This document shows, piece by piece, positions 1 to 6,136 of a stretch of 10,696 bases of DNA. A program made the translations under genes and the position numbers. A model generated the notes under the pieces. It made no database searches. It had not been told where the DNA came from and saw only the letters and a program-made list of their open reading frames with translations. The DNA lies in contig JAMDEL010000084.1 in NCBI GenBank assembly GCA_023487095.1, forward strand, positions 1 to 10,696. Reading direction: 5' to 3'. The number at the start of each line of letters is the position of its first letter. The first letter of the stretch is position 1. Origin of the DNA: Patescibacteria group bacterium (GTDB taxonomy: Bacteria > Patescibacteriota > Doudnabacteria > UBA920).

Positions 1-163
1 TATCGTGCGGGAAGAAATGAATGCCGAGCAGCCGGGGCGGAAAACCAAACCCAAATTCTTCCACTGCCATGCCGCTTTTTTTGGCCACAAAAAAATGCCC
101 GAACTCATGTGCCAGTACGAGTACCCCGAGAACCAATAAAAAAATAAAAACCGTAAAAATCAT
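1..163 (-). CDS. rseP: Site-2 (M50) zinc metalloprotease, N-terminal fragment
   Basis: This is the first 54 codons of a gene that leaves the window at base 1. The visible part starts with a hydrophobic stretch (residues 2-18) running directly into HEFGH at residues 19-23. That is the HExxH zinc-binding and catalytic motif embedded in the first transmembrane helix of site-2 proteases. It is followed by VAKKSGMAVEEFGFGFPPRL-like sequence (from residue 26), typical of the RseP/YaeL/RasP group. Members cut substrates within the membrane, such as anti-sigma factors or remnant signal peptides. The ATG lies 23 bases past the frr stop on the same strand, so the two are probably co-transcribed; in many bacteria frr and rseP lie near each other. 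No Shine-Dalgarno is visible. The PDZ domain and the later LDG motif would lie outside the window, so the exact subfamily is uncertain and the symbol is provisional. Confidence 0.85.
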   Translation of the reverse strand, partial: MIFTVFIFLLVLGVLVLAHEFGHFFVAKKSGMAVEEFGFGFPPRLLGIHFFPHD

Positions 164-186
164 TTATTTTATTTTAAAATTTAGCA

Positions 187-744
187 CTAAACTGTCATGA
201 CCTCTTCTTCTTTCAACGCCGCATGCTTTTTAACTTCCTCGTTATATTTGTCCACCATTTCCTGCAGCTTCTTTTGGCCGTGAGCCAAATCGTCTTTGGA
301 GATCTTGCCGTCACTTTCGGCTTTTTTCATTTCTTTAATCACCATTTCGCGCGCATTGCGGATGCCTATCCTGCCTTTCTCCGCAATCTGGCCGACCAGC
401 TTAACCATCTCTTTGCGGCGCTCTTCATTTAAGGCCGGTAAAATACTCCGACTTACCCCCCCGTCGTTTGACGGGTTAAAGCCCAGATTCGCCTGCTGGA
501 TGGCTTTTTCTATGGCCTGCATCTGACCTTTATCCCAGGGAGAAATGACCAAAGTGCGGGCATCGGAAACGCTCACGCTTGCCACGTGCTCAATCGGCAT
601 TTTGGCGCCGTAGCTTTCCACCAGCACGGTATTAAGCAGAGCCGGGTTCGCCCTGCCGGTGCGCACGCCGGAAAGTTCGTGCATAAAATGCTCAATGGCT
701 TTTTCAAAGTTTACTTTGTGGGAATTTAAGAGCTGGTCAATCAT
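187..744 (-). CDS. frr: Ribosome recycling factor
   Basis: RRF works with EF-G to split the post-termination ribosome complex in the cytoplasm. The product is 185 residues, the usual family length, and aligns by eye along its whole length. The N-terminal helix carries ELSGVRTGRANPALL (residues 23-37). The central domain II spans about 31-103 and includes the SDARTLVISPWDK stretch (60-72) and the NPSNDGGVSRSILPALNEERR segment. The long C-terminal helices contain IGIRNAR (126-132), ending at the conserved Arg132. The start gives the standard N-terminus, although no Shine-Dalgarno precedes it (the upstream bases are AT-rich). It sits 29 bases after the Asp-box lipoprotein and 23 bases before the site-2 protease gene, all in one direction. 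Nothing is missing or disrupted. Confidence 0.97.
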   Translation of the reverse strand: MIDQLLNSHKVNFEKAIEHFMHELSGVRTGRANPALLNTVLVESYGAKMPIEHVASVSVSDARTLVISPWDKGQMQAIEKAIQQANLGFNPSNDGGVSRSILPALNEERRKEMVKLVGQIAEKGRIGIRNAREMVIKEMKKAESDGKISKDDLAHGQKKLQEMVDKYNEEVKKHAALKEEEVMTV

Positions 745-773
745 ATAATTTTATTATTGGATTAAATTTTTGC

Positions 774-1835
774 TTATTGCTGCTGCAAATATATGCCGGA
801 ATAGGCTATTTGCGGCAAATCCGGGTCTATAATGATGTAGTTCACCGAGCCGGGGGCGGAAATATTCTGTGTCTGCCAGGTGGCGCCGCCATCCACGGTT
901 TTATAAACCGTGGAACCCACGCTGGTATAAACAATGTTGCTGCTGCTTCTGGCGACTGCAATGGCCCTAGCTATGGCGGCTTCCTTGTTGACCGGCAAGG
1001 CTATGCTTTGCCAAGTTTTGCCGCTGTCCTGAGTCTTGTAGAGACCCTGGTCTGTGGTTAAATATATCAAATTTCCGGTATAGATATCAACAAAGAATTG
1101 GTTGAAACCCCTTACGGCATCGGGGTTGTAGTCCAGACTCTGAAAATCCACGACTTTGCTTAAAGTGGAAGTCAGGTTTTCAAAAGTCGCCCCCCCGTCT
1201 GCGGACCGGGAAAGCCCTTTGTTCTTAACTAGCACATAAATGCTTCCGTTCTGCCAGGAAATCCGCTGGACGCGGTCCTTGAAATTGAAAGCTAGTTTCC
1301 AGGAAAGCCCGCCGTCCGAACTCAGAACTACATTGCCCGTAGCCGTGCCTGCCACCACCTGGTTGGGATTTTGGGAATTGATGGCCACAGCCCTGACCGC
1401 GTCGCTTTCGCCCTGCTCGTTGTAGACTTCTTCCCAGGTTTTGCCTCCATCCTGTGTTTTGAGCACTTTGCCAAACCCGCCGTAAAGCCCCGCGGCATAT
1501 AAAGTTTTCGGGTCAGTCGGGTGCACAGCCATATCGTAAACCGAAATCTTGGATAGAATGCGCGTCCAGCTGGCAGCCGAGTCCTCTGATTTGAAAAGTC
1601 CGGAAGTGAAGGTAGCGGCATAAAGGGTCTCCCGATTCTCCGGGTCAAAGGCCAGGCGCGAAACGTTTGCCGAAGCCAGAAGGCTGGTCTTCGTCTCTTT
1701 CATGGCGTTGGAAAACTGCCAGTCCGCTCCACCATTAGTGGTTTTAACTACCCCGCCGGAGGGGGCCTTGCTGAAGAAATTGCACGAAGCCGATAAAAAA
1801 ACCAAGGGGAGCAAAACAGCAATAATTTTTTTCAT
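774..1835 (-). CDS. Asp-box (BNR/sortilin-like) beta-propeller lipoprotein
   Basis: A 353-residue predicted exported protein of unknown role. Residues 1-17 form a lipoprotein-like signal peptide (two lysines, hydrophobic core, then SAS before Cys18). The -3 residue is Ser rather than the preferred Leu, so the lipobox is slightly atypical. The rest holds seven Asp-box motifs of the S/T-x-D-G-G-x-T-W type at residues 32-39, 83-90, 127-134, 172-179, 211-218, 268-275 and 313-320. They are spaced 39-57 residues apart, as expected for blades of a beta-propeller. Such folds occur in the photosystem II assembly factor Ycf48, in sortilin-like receptors, in glycosidases and in many uncharacterised surface proteins. 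I see no glycosidase catalytic signature, so a binding or scaffolding role is more likely (inference). Its ATG shares bases with the holB stop (ATGA), implying translational coupling. 'Photosynthesis' labels sometimes given to this fold should not be trusted here. Confidence 0.88.
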   Translation of the reverse strand: MKKIIAVLLPLVFLSASCNFFSKAPSGGVVKTTNGGADWQFSNAMKETKTSLLASANVSRLAFDPENRETLYAATFTSGLFKSEDSAASWTRILSKISVYDMAVHPTDPKTLYAAGLYGGFGKVLKTQDGGKTWEEVYNEQGESDAVRAVAINSQNPNQVVAGTATGNVVLSSDGGLSWKLAFNFKDRVQRISWQNGSIYVLVKNKGLSRSADGGATFENLTSTLSKVVDFQSLDYNPDAVRGFNQFFVDIYTGNLIYLTTDQGLYKTQDSGKTWQSIALPVNKEAAIARAIAVARSSSNIVYTSVGSTVYKTVDGGATWQTQNISAPGSVNYIIIDPDLPQIAYSGIYLQQQ

Positions 1836-2689
1836 AATTTTAAAAATAGGCCCTGGAGAATTAATTTTTTATTTTTATTGGTTTTAAGTTCAAATATTGC
1901 CTGCTGCAGGGCAGAAACCACCTTGGGGGCGGTGGGTTCGTTTCTGAGCGCCCCAACTTTATGCATCATCCAGCCAAAAAAAACATTTTCCAGCTGCCCG
2001 GGCTCCAGCGCAGCCAGTTCCGGCAAGCTAACCAGCCGTTCGCCTTGAGGCATTTTTTCAAGCTTGGCCAGCCGGGTTATGGAATCGTTTTCTGCTTCCA
2101 AGAAACCGGGATCGCGGCTGAGCCTCTCCAAACGGGCCGGGGAACCAAAACTTAGCTCAACCAGCTTTTCGCCGGCCTGAAACTTCTTGGCCAAGGAAAA
2201 TTCTTTAAGCATCTTTTTGGAAAAAGGATTAAACCTGAAGACTTGGCAGCGCGACACAATAGTCGGAAGCGGCTTCTGGCTTGCAACCAAGATTATCACG
2301 GTTGTGAGAGAAGGCTCTTCCAAAGTTTTCAGCAAAGCATTGCTGCTGGAAGCGTTTAAATTTTGGGCGTTGTCCACCACCACGACTTTCCGGGAAGCGA
2401 CAAAAGGCTTGGTACTGAGTTCGGCAATCAAACTCCTGACTTTGCTGACTGGGATATCGCCTTCCTCCCCTGCCAAAAAAATAAAATCCGGGTGGTTTTC
2501 CAGCTTTTCGGTGCGGAGAACCATTTTCGCAAACTCCAACGCCAAACTTTTCTTGCCCAAGCCTTCCGGGCCCATAAACAAATACGCCTGCGCAGGCTGC
2601 TGGTTTTCCAGCTGCTTTTCCAGAATGCTCTTTACCTGGTCATGGCCAAAAGTTTGCCAAGGCATGTTGGTCAGCTTATTTTGAGACAT
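1832..2689 (-). CDS. holB: DNA polymerase III delta' subunit (clamp-loader AAA+ protein)
   Basis: Delta' is part of the clamp loader that places the sliding clamp on primed DNA. This 285-residue product has a P-loop GPEGLGKKS (residues 40-48). Its Walker B region is VVVVDNAQNL (102-111), lacking the acidic pair of an active DEAD/DExx ATPase. It also has NALLKTLEEP (117-126) and the SRC motif (Ser146-Cys148) whose Arg supplies the arginine finger in clamp loaders. These fit delta' better than DnaX, which is longer and keeps a full Walker B. The cysteine cluster of the zinc module found after the first AAA+ helix in many DnaX and delta' proteins is absent: residues 55-70 have no cysteine. The gene overlaps the upstream cupredoxin gene by 14 bases and the downstream lipoprotein gene by 4. 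An ATG at codon 9 is an alternative start; neither has a Shine-Dalgarno. Confidence 0.88.
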   Translation of the reverse strand: MSQNKLTNMPWQTFGHDQVKSILEKQLENQQPAQAYLFMGPEGLGKKSLALEFAKMVLRTEKLENHPDFIFLAGEEGDIPVSKVRSLIAELSTKPFVASRKVVVVDNAQNLNASSSNALLKTLEEPSLTTVIILVASQKPLPTIVSRCQVFRFNPFSKKMLKEFSLAKKFQAGEKLVELSFGSPARLERLSRDPGFLEAENDSITRLAKLEKMPQGERLVSLPELAALEPGQLENVFFGWMMHKVGALRNEPTAPKVVSALQQAIFELKTNKNKKLILQGLFLKL

Positions 2690-3266
2690 TAATAATGCCT
2701 GTTGCGGCTGGGTTCATGTGGTTGTGGTAGCCCCAGCTGCCCGGTTTCAGGAACTTGAACTGAAATGTTTTACCCGCTGGTATGGCTGCTTTTGCGTCAA
2801 ACTCCGGGTAATCGGTATGAGTAGGGTGCGGATCAGAAGCTGGCCAAAAACCGGTTGTACCCGAATTTTTAAAGATGACAATATCGCCGACTTTAATGTT
2901 AACGCTTTGGGGCGAAAATTTAGTGCCGTCATAGACCACTTCCGTGACCAAAATATCCGGACCCAGCGCGTCCATCTCGCTACCGCTGCTGTAAACCCCC
3001 GTGGTTGGCGGCGGTGTAGTCGCACTCGGCTGTGTGGGAGTTGTCGGTTTCTGGGCCGGGGCGCTCGTTGCCGTATTTTCCGGCGGTTTCTGGTCAGGCG
3101 GCGATACCTGACTCAGCCCATTGGTGTCTGTGGCAGATTTTTCGTTTTCCTTGTCAGGAGCTACGGCCCGATTAACATTTTTATAGAGATAAAATCCGGA
3201 TATCGCCAAAAGGATGCAAATTAAGCCAAAATAATATAATTTATTGGATTTTTTATTTGTGCTCAT
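2676..3266 (-). CDS. Membrane-anchored cupredoxin-like protein lacking the copper-ligand cysteine
   Basis: A 196-residue protein with three visible parts. Residues 9-28 form one hydrophobic N-terminal anchor after a lysine-containing N-terminus. Residues 35-95 are a Pro/Thr/Ser/Lys-rich linker that is probably disordered. Residues 103-196 form a plastocyanin-like beta-sandwich: KFSPQSVNIKVGDIVIFKN is the usual cupredoxin strand pattern, and the domain ends in YHNHMNPAATGIINV. The domain should face outside the cytoplasmic membrane. Type 1 copper proteins use two His, one Cys and usually Met. Here the whole protein has only one cysteine (residue 17, in the membrane anchor), and the place of the ligand Cys is filled by HNH (181-183). 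Further His residues lie at 147 and 150 (DPHPTHT). A His-rich non-blue copper site, another metal, or no metal are all possible. It is the first gene downstream of the minus-strand arm of the divergent promoter and overlaps holB by 14 bases. Confidence 0.8.
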   Translation of the reverse strand: MSTNKKSNKLYYFGLICILLAISGFYLYKNVNRAVAPDKENEKSATDTNGLSQVSPPDQKPPENTATSAPAQKPTTPTQPSATTPPPTTGVYSSGSEMDALGPDILVTEVVYDGTKFSPQSVNIKVGDIVIFKNSGTTGFWPASDPHPTHTDYPEFDAKAAIPAGKTFQFKFLKPGSWGYHNHMNPAATGIINVSK

Positions 3267-3269
3267 ATG

Positions 3270-3297
3270 TTTAAAAAATGAATTTTGGTGCTATAAT
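3270..3297 (+). promoter_or_regulatory. Extended -10 promoter, rightward, for the small-ORF/miaA operon
   Basis: The plus strand has TGCTATAAT at 3289-3297, again an extended consensus -10. TTTAAA at 3270-3275 (4 of 6 matches to TTGACA, 16-base spacer) is a possible -35. Transcription would start near A3304, about 20 bases before the ATG of the 46-residue ORF. The leader has no obvious Shine-Dalgarno. The -10 hexamer shares two bases with the opposite-strand -10, so the two promoters probably cannot be occupied together (inference). Confidence 0.6.
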
Positions 3298-3304
3298 TAT
3301 AACA
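3296..3304 (-). promoter_or_regulatory. Extended -10 promoter, leftward, for the cupredoxin-holB-frr operon
   Basis: On the minus strand this reads TGTTATAAT, a consensus -10 hexamer with the upstream TG of an extended -10 promoter. The predicted transcript start is an A near 3289, giving a leader of about 23 bases before the cupredoxin ATG and no Shine-Dalgarno. No good -35 box lies 16-18 bases further upstream, which extended -10 promoters tolerate. It overlaps the rightward -10 box in a common palindrome. Prediction from sequence only. Confidence 0.65.
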
Positions 3305-3323
3305 TAAATTACCACGATAAGCC

Positions 3324-3464
3324 ATGAAAAACCACGGACAAAGCGGACTAAAATTGAAGGCGGAAAAAAGAGAGATTAAGAAAAGGCCGCGCATGCAAAT
3401 GCATGGCAGGTCTCTGCTTAAAACCAGTAAATACTCGGGAGGAAAACTTGTTAAAAAGAAATAA
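3324..3464 (+). CDS. Small, highly basic protein (46 residues) upstream of miaA
   Basis: An open frame starts at the first ATG after the predicted rightward transcript start and ends at TAA 3462-3464. The product has 46 residues with 12 Lys, 4 Arg and 2 His but only 2 Glu. It has no Cys or Trp and no hydrophobic segment. Recognisable stretches are KREIKKRPRMQMHGRSLLK (residues 15-33) and the lysine tail GGKLVKKK (39-46). Such composition suggests binding to RNA, ribosome or DNA (inference); I do not recognise the family. Its last 17 bases overlap the start of miaA, and miaA's ribosome binding site lies within its codons. Translating this ORF would therefore carry ribosomes onto the miaA start. 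Placement just after the promoter and the coupling geometry support it as a real gene. The alternative is an untranslated miaA leader that happens to be open. Confidence 0.6.
   Translation: MKNHGQSGLKLKAEKREIKKRPRMQMHGRSLLKTSKYSGGKLVKKK
3437..3450 (+). promoter_or_regulatory. Strong Shine-Dalgarno deciding a TTG start for miaA
   Basis: GGGAGGA at 3437-3443 is the clearest Shine-Dalgarno in the window. GGAGG ends 5 bases before TTG at 3448-3450, ideal spacing. Starting there places the P-loop at residues 12-19, the normal MiaA N-terminus. The in-frame ATG at 3403 would add 15 residues unlike MiaA and has no ribosome binding site. Confidence 0.75.
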
Positions 3465-4377
3465 GCTTCTGGCCGTGGTCGGTCCTACGGCTTCGGGTAA
3501 GTCGGAGCTGGCTGTTTTTTTGGCAAAAAAATTTAACGGCGAAATAATTTCTACGGATAGCCGGCAAATATACCGGGGCATGGATATCGGCACCGGCAAA
3601 GTGGAAGGATCGTGGAAAAAAATTCGCGGCCAAAGGATTTATTTTTACAAGGACATCCCTCACTATTGCATTGATTTCCTTCCGCCCAAAAAACAATTTT
3701 CTGCCGGCCTGTTCCAGACCAAAGCCAAAAAGGCCATTAGTGACATTCTGGCGCGCGGCAAGCTGCCAATTTTATGCGGCGGCACTGGCCACTGGATTGA
3801 CGCCGTGGTCTTTGACCAAAAACTGCCCGAGGTAAAACCCGATCCGGCCTTAAGGCGCAAGTTAGAAAAGCTTTCTGCGGAAAAATTATTTGCCCGTCTG
3901 CAAAAATTGGACTCTGCCAGGGCAAAAAATATTGACCGTTTTAACAAACGCCGCCTAGTCCGCGCTCTGGAGATTGTTCTGACCACCGGACAGCCGGTTC
4001 CGGCTCCAAACCCCCAACCCCAACCTTACGACTGCCTTTGGCTGGGCCTGGCCTGGCCGCAAAGCATCCTCTATCAAAGAATAGACCAAAGGCTAAAGGA
4101 AAGGCTAAACCAGGGCATGGCTAGAGAAGTCAGCCGCTTGCACAAAAAAGGTTTGTCATGGAAAAAACTCAATGGCTTTGGATTGGAATACCGTTTCATT
4201 AGCAATTTTCTAAAAAAAGACATCGGCCGGGAGGAGATGTTAAAGCAATTGTCTTTTGCCATCAAACACTACGCCAAACGGCAAATGACCTGGTGGAAAA
4301 GAAACCCGGACATCCACTGGATTAAAAACGCCCACAAGCCGGCAGAAATATTAACCAAAAAATTTTTAACCACATGA
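3448..4377 (+). CDS. miaA: tRNA dimethylallyltransferase (A37 prenylation)
   Basis: MiaA transfers dimethylallyl from DMAPP to N6 of A37 in tRNAs that read codons beginning with U, improving decoding. From the TTG start the product has 309 residues, the family norm. Visible motifs, numbered from that start: P-loop GPTASGKS (12-19); DSRQIYRGMDIGTGK (37-51), with the Asp that activates the target adenine; PHYCIDFLPP (71-80); CGGTGHWIDAV (110-120). Later come RRLVRALEIVLTTGQP and, near the C-terminus, HYAKRQMTWWKRN. Relative to E. coli-type MiaA there are extra residues between the GTGK and PHYCID motifs. It overlaps the upstream basic ORF by 17 bases and the downstream acidic ORF by 4 (ATGA), so all three are probably co-translated. 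It is the only plus-strand housekeeping gene here. How the cell gets DMAPP cannot be seen in this window. Confidence 0.95.
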   Translation: MLKRNKLLAVVGPTASGKSELAVFLAKKFNGEIISTDSRQIYRGMDIGTGKVEGSWKKIRGQRIYFYKDIPHYCIDFLPPKKQFSAGLFQTKAKKAISDILARGKLPILCGGTGHWIDAVVFDQKLPEVKPDPALRRKLEKLSAEKLFARLQKLDSARAKNIDRFNKRRLVRALEIVLTTGQPVPAPNPQPQPYDCLWLGLAWPQSILYQRIDQRLKERLNQGMAREVSRLHKKGLSWKKLNGFGLEYRFISNFLKKDIGREEMLKQLSFAIKHYAKRQMTWWKRNPDIHWIKNAHKPAEILTKKFLTT

Positions 4378-4592
4378 CAGAAGGGCCAACAAATTTTAGA
4401 GACGTCCTCAAAGAGTTTGATAAAACCGCAGGTTTAACCGGAGAAGACGAAACGTTCAAAACTCCCGAACCAAACAAAAAACCTGAGCCCCCCGCAGGAA
4501 AAGGACCTGAAAAGGGATCTGAACCGCCGCTTTCCAAAAAACAGCCTCCAAAAGAAGGCTGGGACGAAGTCGCAGATGACGAGTTTGGGTAG
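4374..4592 (+). CDS. Small acidic, proline-rich disordered protein
   Basis: This 72-residue ORF begins inside the miaA stop codon (ATGA), a typical coupling arrangement, and ends just before the hairpin terminator. Composition: 11 Pro, 17 Asp/Glu and 11 Lys/Arg, with no Cys and no membrane segment. Residues 1-20 (NFRDVLKEFDKTAGL region) could form one short helix. Residues 30-60 are Pro/Lys/Glu-rich and almost surely disordered, and the tail ends in an acidic DEVADDEFG. I do not recognise a family and assign no function. Its position between miaA and the terminator supports it being translated, but low complexity and lack of a Shine-Dalgarno leave some doubt. Confidence 0.6.
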   Translation: MTEGPTNFRDVLKEFDKTAGLTGEDETFKTPEPNKKPEPPAGKGPEKGSEPPLSKKQPPKEGWDEVADDEFG

Positions 4593-4602
4593 AAACACCA
4601 AA

Positions 4603-4632
4603 AAACAACCCCCGCGATTGCGGGGGTTGTTT
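4603..4632. terminator. Bidirectional intrinsic terminator between converging operons
   Basis: A 13-bp perfect stem (4603-4615 with 4620-4632) encloses the four-base loop GATT. Its core is CCCCCGC/GCGGGGG, flanked by A:T pairs. On the minus strand it is followed by a run of six T (TTGTTTTTTGG), a strong terminator for gatB, whose stop is 3 bases away. On the plus strand the T-rich flank is TTGTTTGATT, weaker but usable for the miaA unit, whose last gene ends 10 bases before the stem. Confidence 0.9.
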
Positions 4633-4634
4633 GA

Positions 4635-6128
4635 TTATAACAATTTTTTCTTTAAAAGCTCGTTTATAACCTGGGGATTGCCTTTGCCTTTAAGCTCTTT
4701 CATGCACTGCCCCACCAAAAAACCAAAAGACTTCTGCTGGCCGGCCTTGTAGTCAGCCACGGCCTTGGGGTTTTCCACAATAATCTTGTCTATAGCGGAG
4801 GCAATAGCGCTTTCGTCGCTGACCTGCGCAAGCCCCATGTCTTCCACAATATCACTCGGGTCTCCACCCTTTTCATACATGGCTTTAAAGACCGGCTTGG
4901 CCGCGCTGCCCGAAATCTTGCCCTGTTGAATAAGTTTAATTAGCTCAGCAAAATTTTCGGGACCAACCTCGCTGTCCAAAGGGTTGGACAAGTCACGGTT
5001 GAGCAAAGCCGAAAAATCTTGCAGGCACCAGTTGGCCGCCATCTTTATTAGCTGTCCCCGATCAAGACCTTTCTCCTGGTTCATCCACTCGTCCAGCTCG
5101 CTGACCACGTCTTCAAAATAAAAAGCCAGCTCTTTCCAATTAATCAGATTATCAACGTCCGCGGAGGGCAATTTGTACTCCTCCAAAAACCTGGTTCGTT
5201 TCTGGGCAGGCAGTTCCGGCATTCTGTTCCTAAGCTCGTCCAAATACTCTTTGGTAAACTGTAAGACCGGCAAATCTGGATCCGGCATATAACGGTAGTC
5301 ATGGGCATCTTCCTTGCTCCTCTGTTCCACCGTGCAATTGTTTTTTTCATCCCAGCCCATAGTCACCTGCTTCGGGGTCTTGTCTTCCTTCAGCATTTCA
5401 ATGTGGCGGGCGATTTCATAATTAACCGCGCTTTCGGCAAACTTAAAAGAATTGATATTCTTGACTTCAACTTTATATTTGGGCAGCGAGGTCTCGCCGG
5501 GCTTTCTCACGCTAATATTGGGCTCGCAGCGCATTGTGCCCTTTTCCATATCCGCGCTGGACGCGCCTAAGTAGCGGACAATATTACGAAGCTCCTGCAA
5601 GAAAATCCGGCCCTCCTCCGCGCTTTCAATATCCGGCTCGGTGACAATCTCAAGTAGTGGTGCGCCGGCGCGGTTATAGTCAACCAAAGAGTAGGCCAAG
5701 CCTTCGGGGTGAACATTTTTACCTGCGTCTTCTTCCAAATGCGCGCGGGTGATGCCAATGCGCTTGGTCTTGCCGTTAACTTGAATGTCCAAGTAGCCTT
5801 TTTTGGAAATCGGCTGGTCGTATTGGGAAATTTGGTAGCCCTTGGGCAGGTCCGGATAAAAATAATGCTTGCGGTCAAACTTGGAAAATTCGTCAATCGT
5901 GCAGTTTAAGGCCAATCCCACCATGGCCGCAAGACGGATTGCTTCTTTGTTGGCCACGGGCAAAGTGCCGGGCTGTCCGGTCACGATTTCGTCAATGTTG
6001 GTATTAGGCACGATTTCGTCCGGATTATTGGGTGCGGGCGAAAACATCTTAGCTTTAGTGGCAAGCTGGATATGGATTTCAAACCCAATAACTGGTTTAT
6101 ATTCAGTTGATGATGTATATGATTGCAT
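4635..6128 (-). CDS. gatB: Asp-tRNA(Asn)/Glu-tRNA(Gln) amidotransferase subunit B
   Basis: GatB is the kinase and tRNA-binding subunit of GatCAB. It phosphorylates the misacylated Glu or Asp on the tRNA before amidation with ammonia from GatA. The product has 497 residues, close to the usual size. Motifs include VIGFEIHIQL (13-22), DRKHYFYPDLPKGYQISQ (85-102), HLEEDAGK (130-137) and DYNRAGAPLLEIVTEPD (150-166). MEKGTMRCEPNISVR and the GWDEKNNCTVEQRSKEDAHDYRY region follow. The C-terminal helical and YqeY-like part ends in FGFLVGQCMKELKGKGNPQVINELLKKKL, where the tRNA elbow is recognised. All hallmark segments look intact. It is the last gene of the gat operon, 8 bases past the stop of the small membrane protein, and ends directly before the terminator. 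The first ten residues extend slightly beyond the usual start; no Shine-Dalgarno is visible. Confidence 0.97.
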   Translation of the reverse strand: MQSYTSSTEYKPVIGFEIHIQLATKAKMFSPAPNNPDEIVPNTNIDEIVTGQPGTLPVANKEAIRLAAMVGLALNCTIDEFSKFDRKHYFYPDLPKGYQISQYDQPISKKGYLDIQVNGKTKRIGITRAHLEEDAGKNVHPEGLAYSLVDYNRAGAPLLEIVTEPDIESAEEGRIFLQELRNIVRYLGASSADMEKGTMRCEPNISVRKPGETSLPKYKVEVKNINSFKFAESAVNYEIARHIEMLKEDKTPKQVTMGWDEKNNCTVEQRSKEDAHDYRYMPDPDLPVLQFTKEYLDELRNRMPELPAQKRTRFLEEYKLPSADVDNLINWKELAFYFEDVVSELDEWMNQEKGLDRGQLIKMAANWCLQDFSALLNRDLSNPLDSEVGPENFAELIKLIQQGKISGSAAKPVFKAMYEKGGDPSDIVEDMGLAQVSDESAIASAIDKIIVENPKAVADYKAGQQKSFGFLVGQCMKELKGKGNPQVINELLKKKLL

Positions 6129-6136
6129 TACTGATA

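Noticed and set aside
1328..1648. Minus-strand open frame within the Asp-box lipoprotein gene
   Set aside because: It lies in an alternative frame of a gene with seven conserved repeats and shows no motif itself.
2187..2684. Long plus-strand open frame (165 codons) antisense to holB
   Set aside because: It mirrors a well-conserved gene, has low-complexity translation without motifs, and has no promoter or ribosome binding site of its own.
2986..3160. Low-complexity Pro/Thr-coding stretch as a candidate DNA repeat
   Set aside because: It encodes the disordered linker of the cupredoxin; no exact tandem repeat unit is visible.
2718..3224. Plus-strand open frame (168 codons) antisense to the cupredoxin gene
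   Set aside because: The Arg/Phe-rich translation looks like the complement of the Pro/Thr linker and cupredoxin codons; the cupredoxin frame has clear domain structure.
3391..3405. Inverted repeat GCATGCAAATGCATG before miaA
   Set aside because: The arms are five bases with a two-base centre, too short for a hairpin, and the bases are explained by codons of the small basic protein.
3348..3599. Minus-strand open frame across the small-ORF/miaA junction
   Set aside because: It is antisense to the MiaA P-loop region, has no start signal, and gives no recognisable protein.
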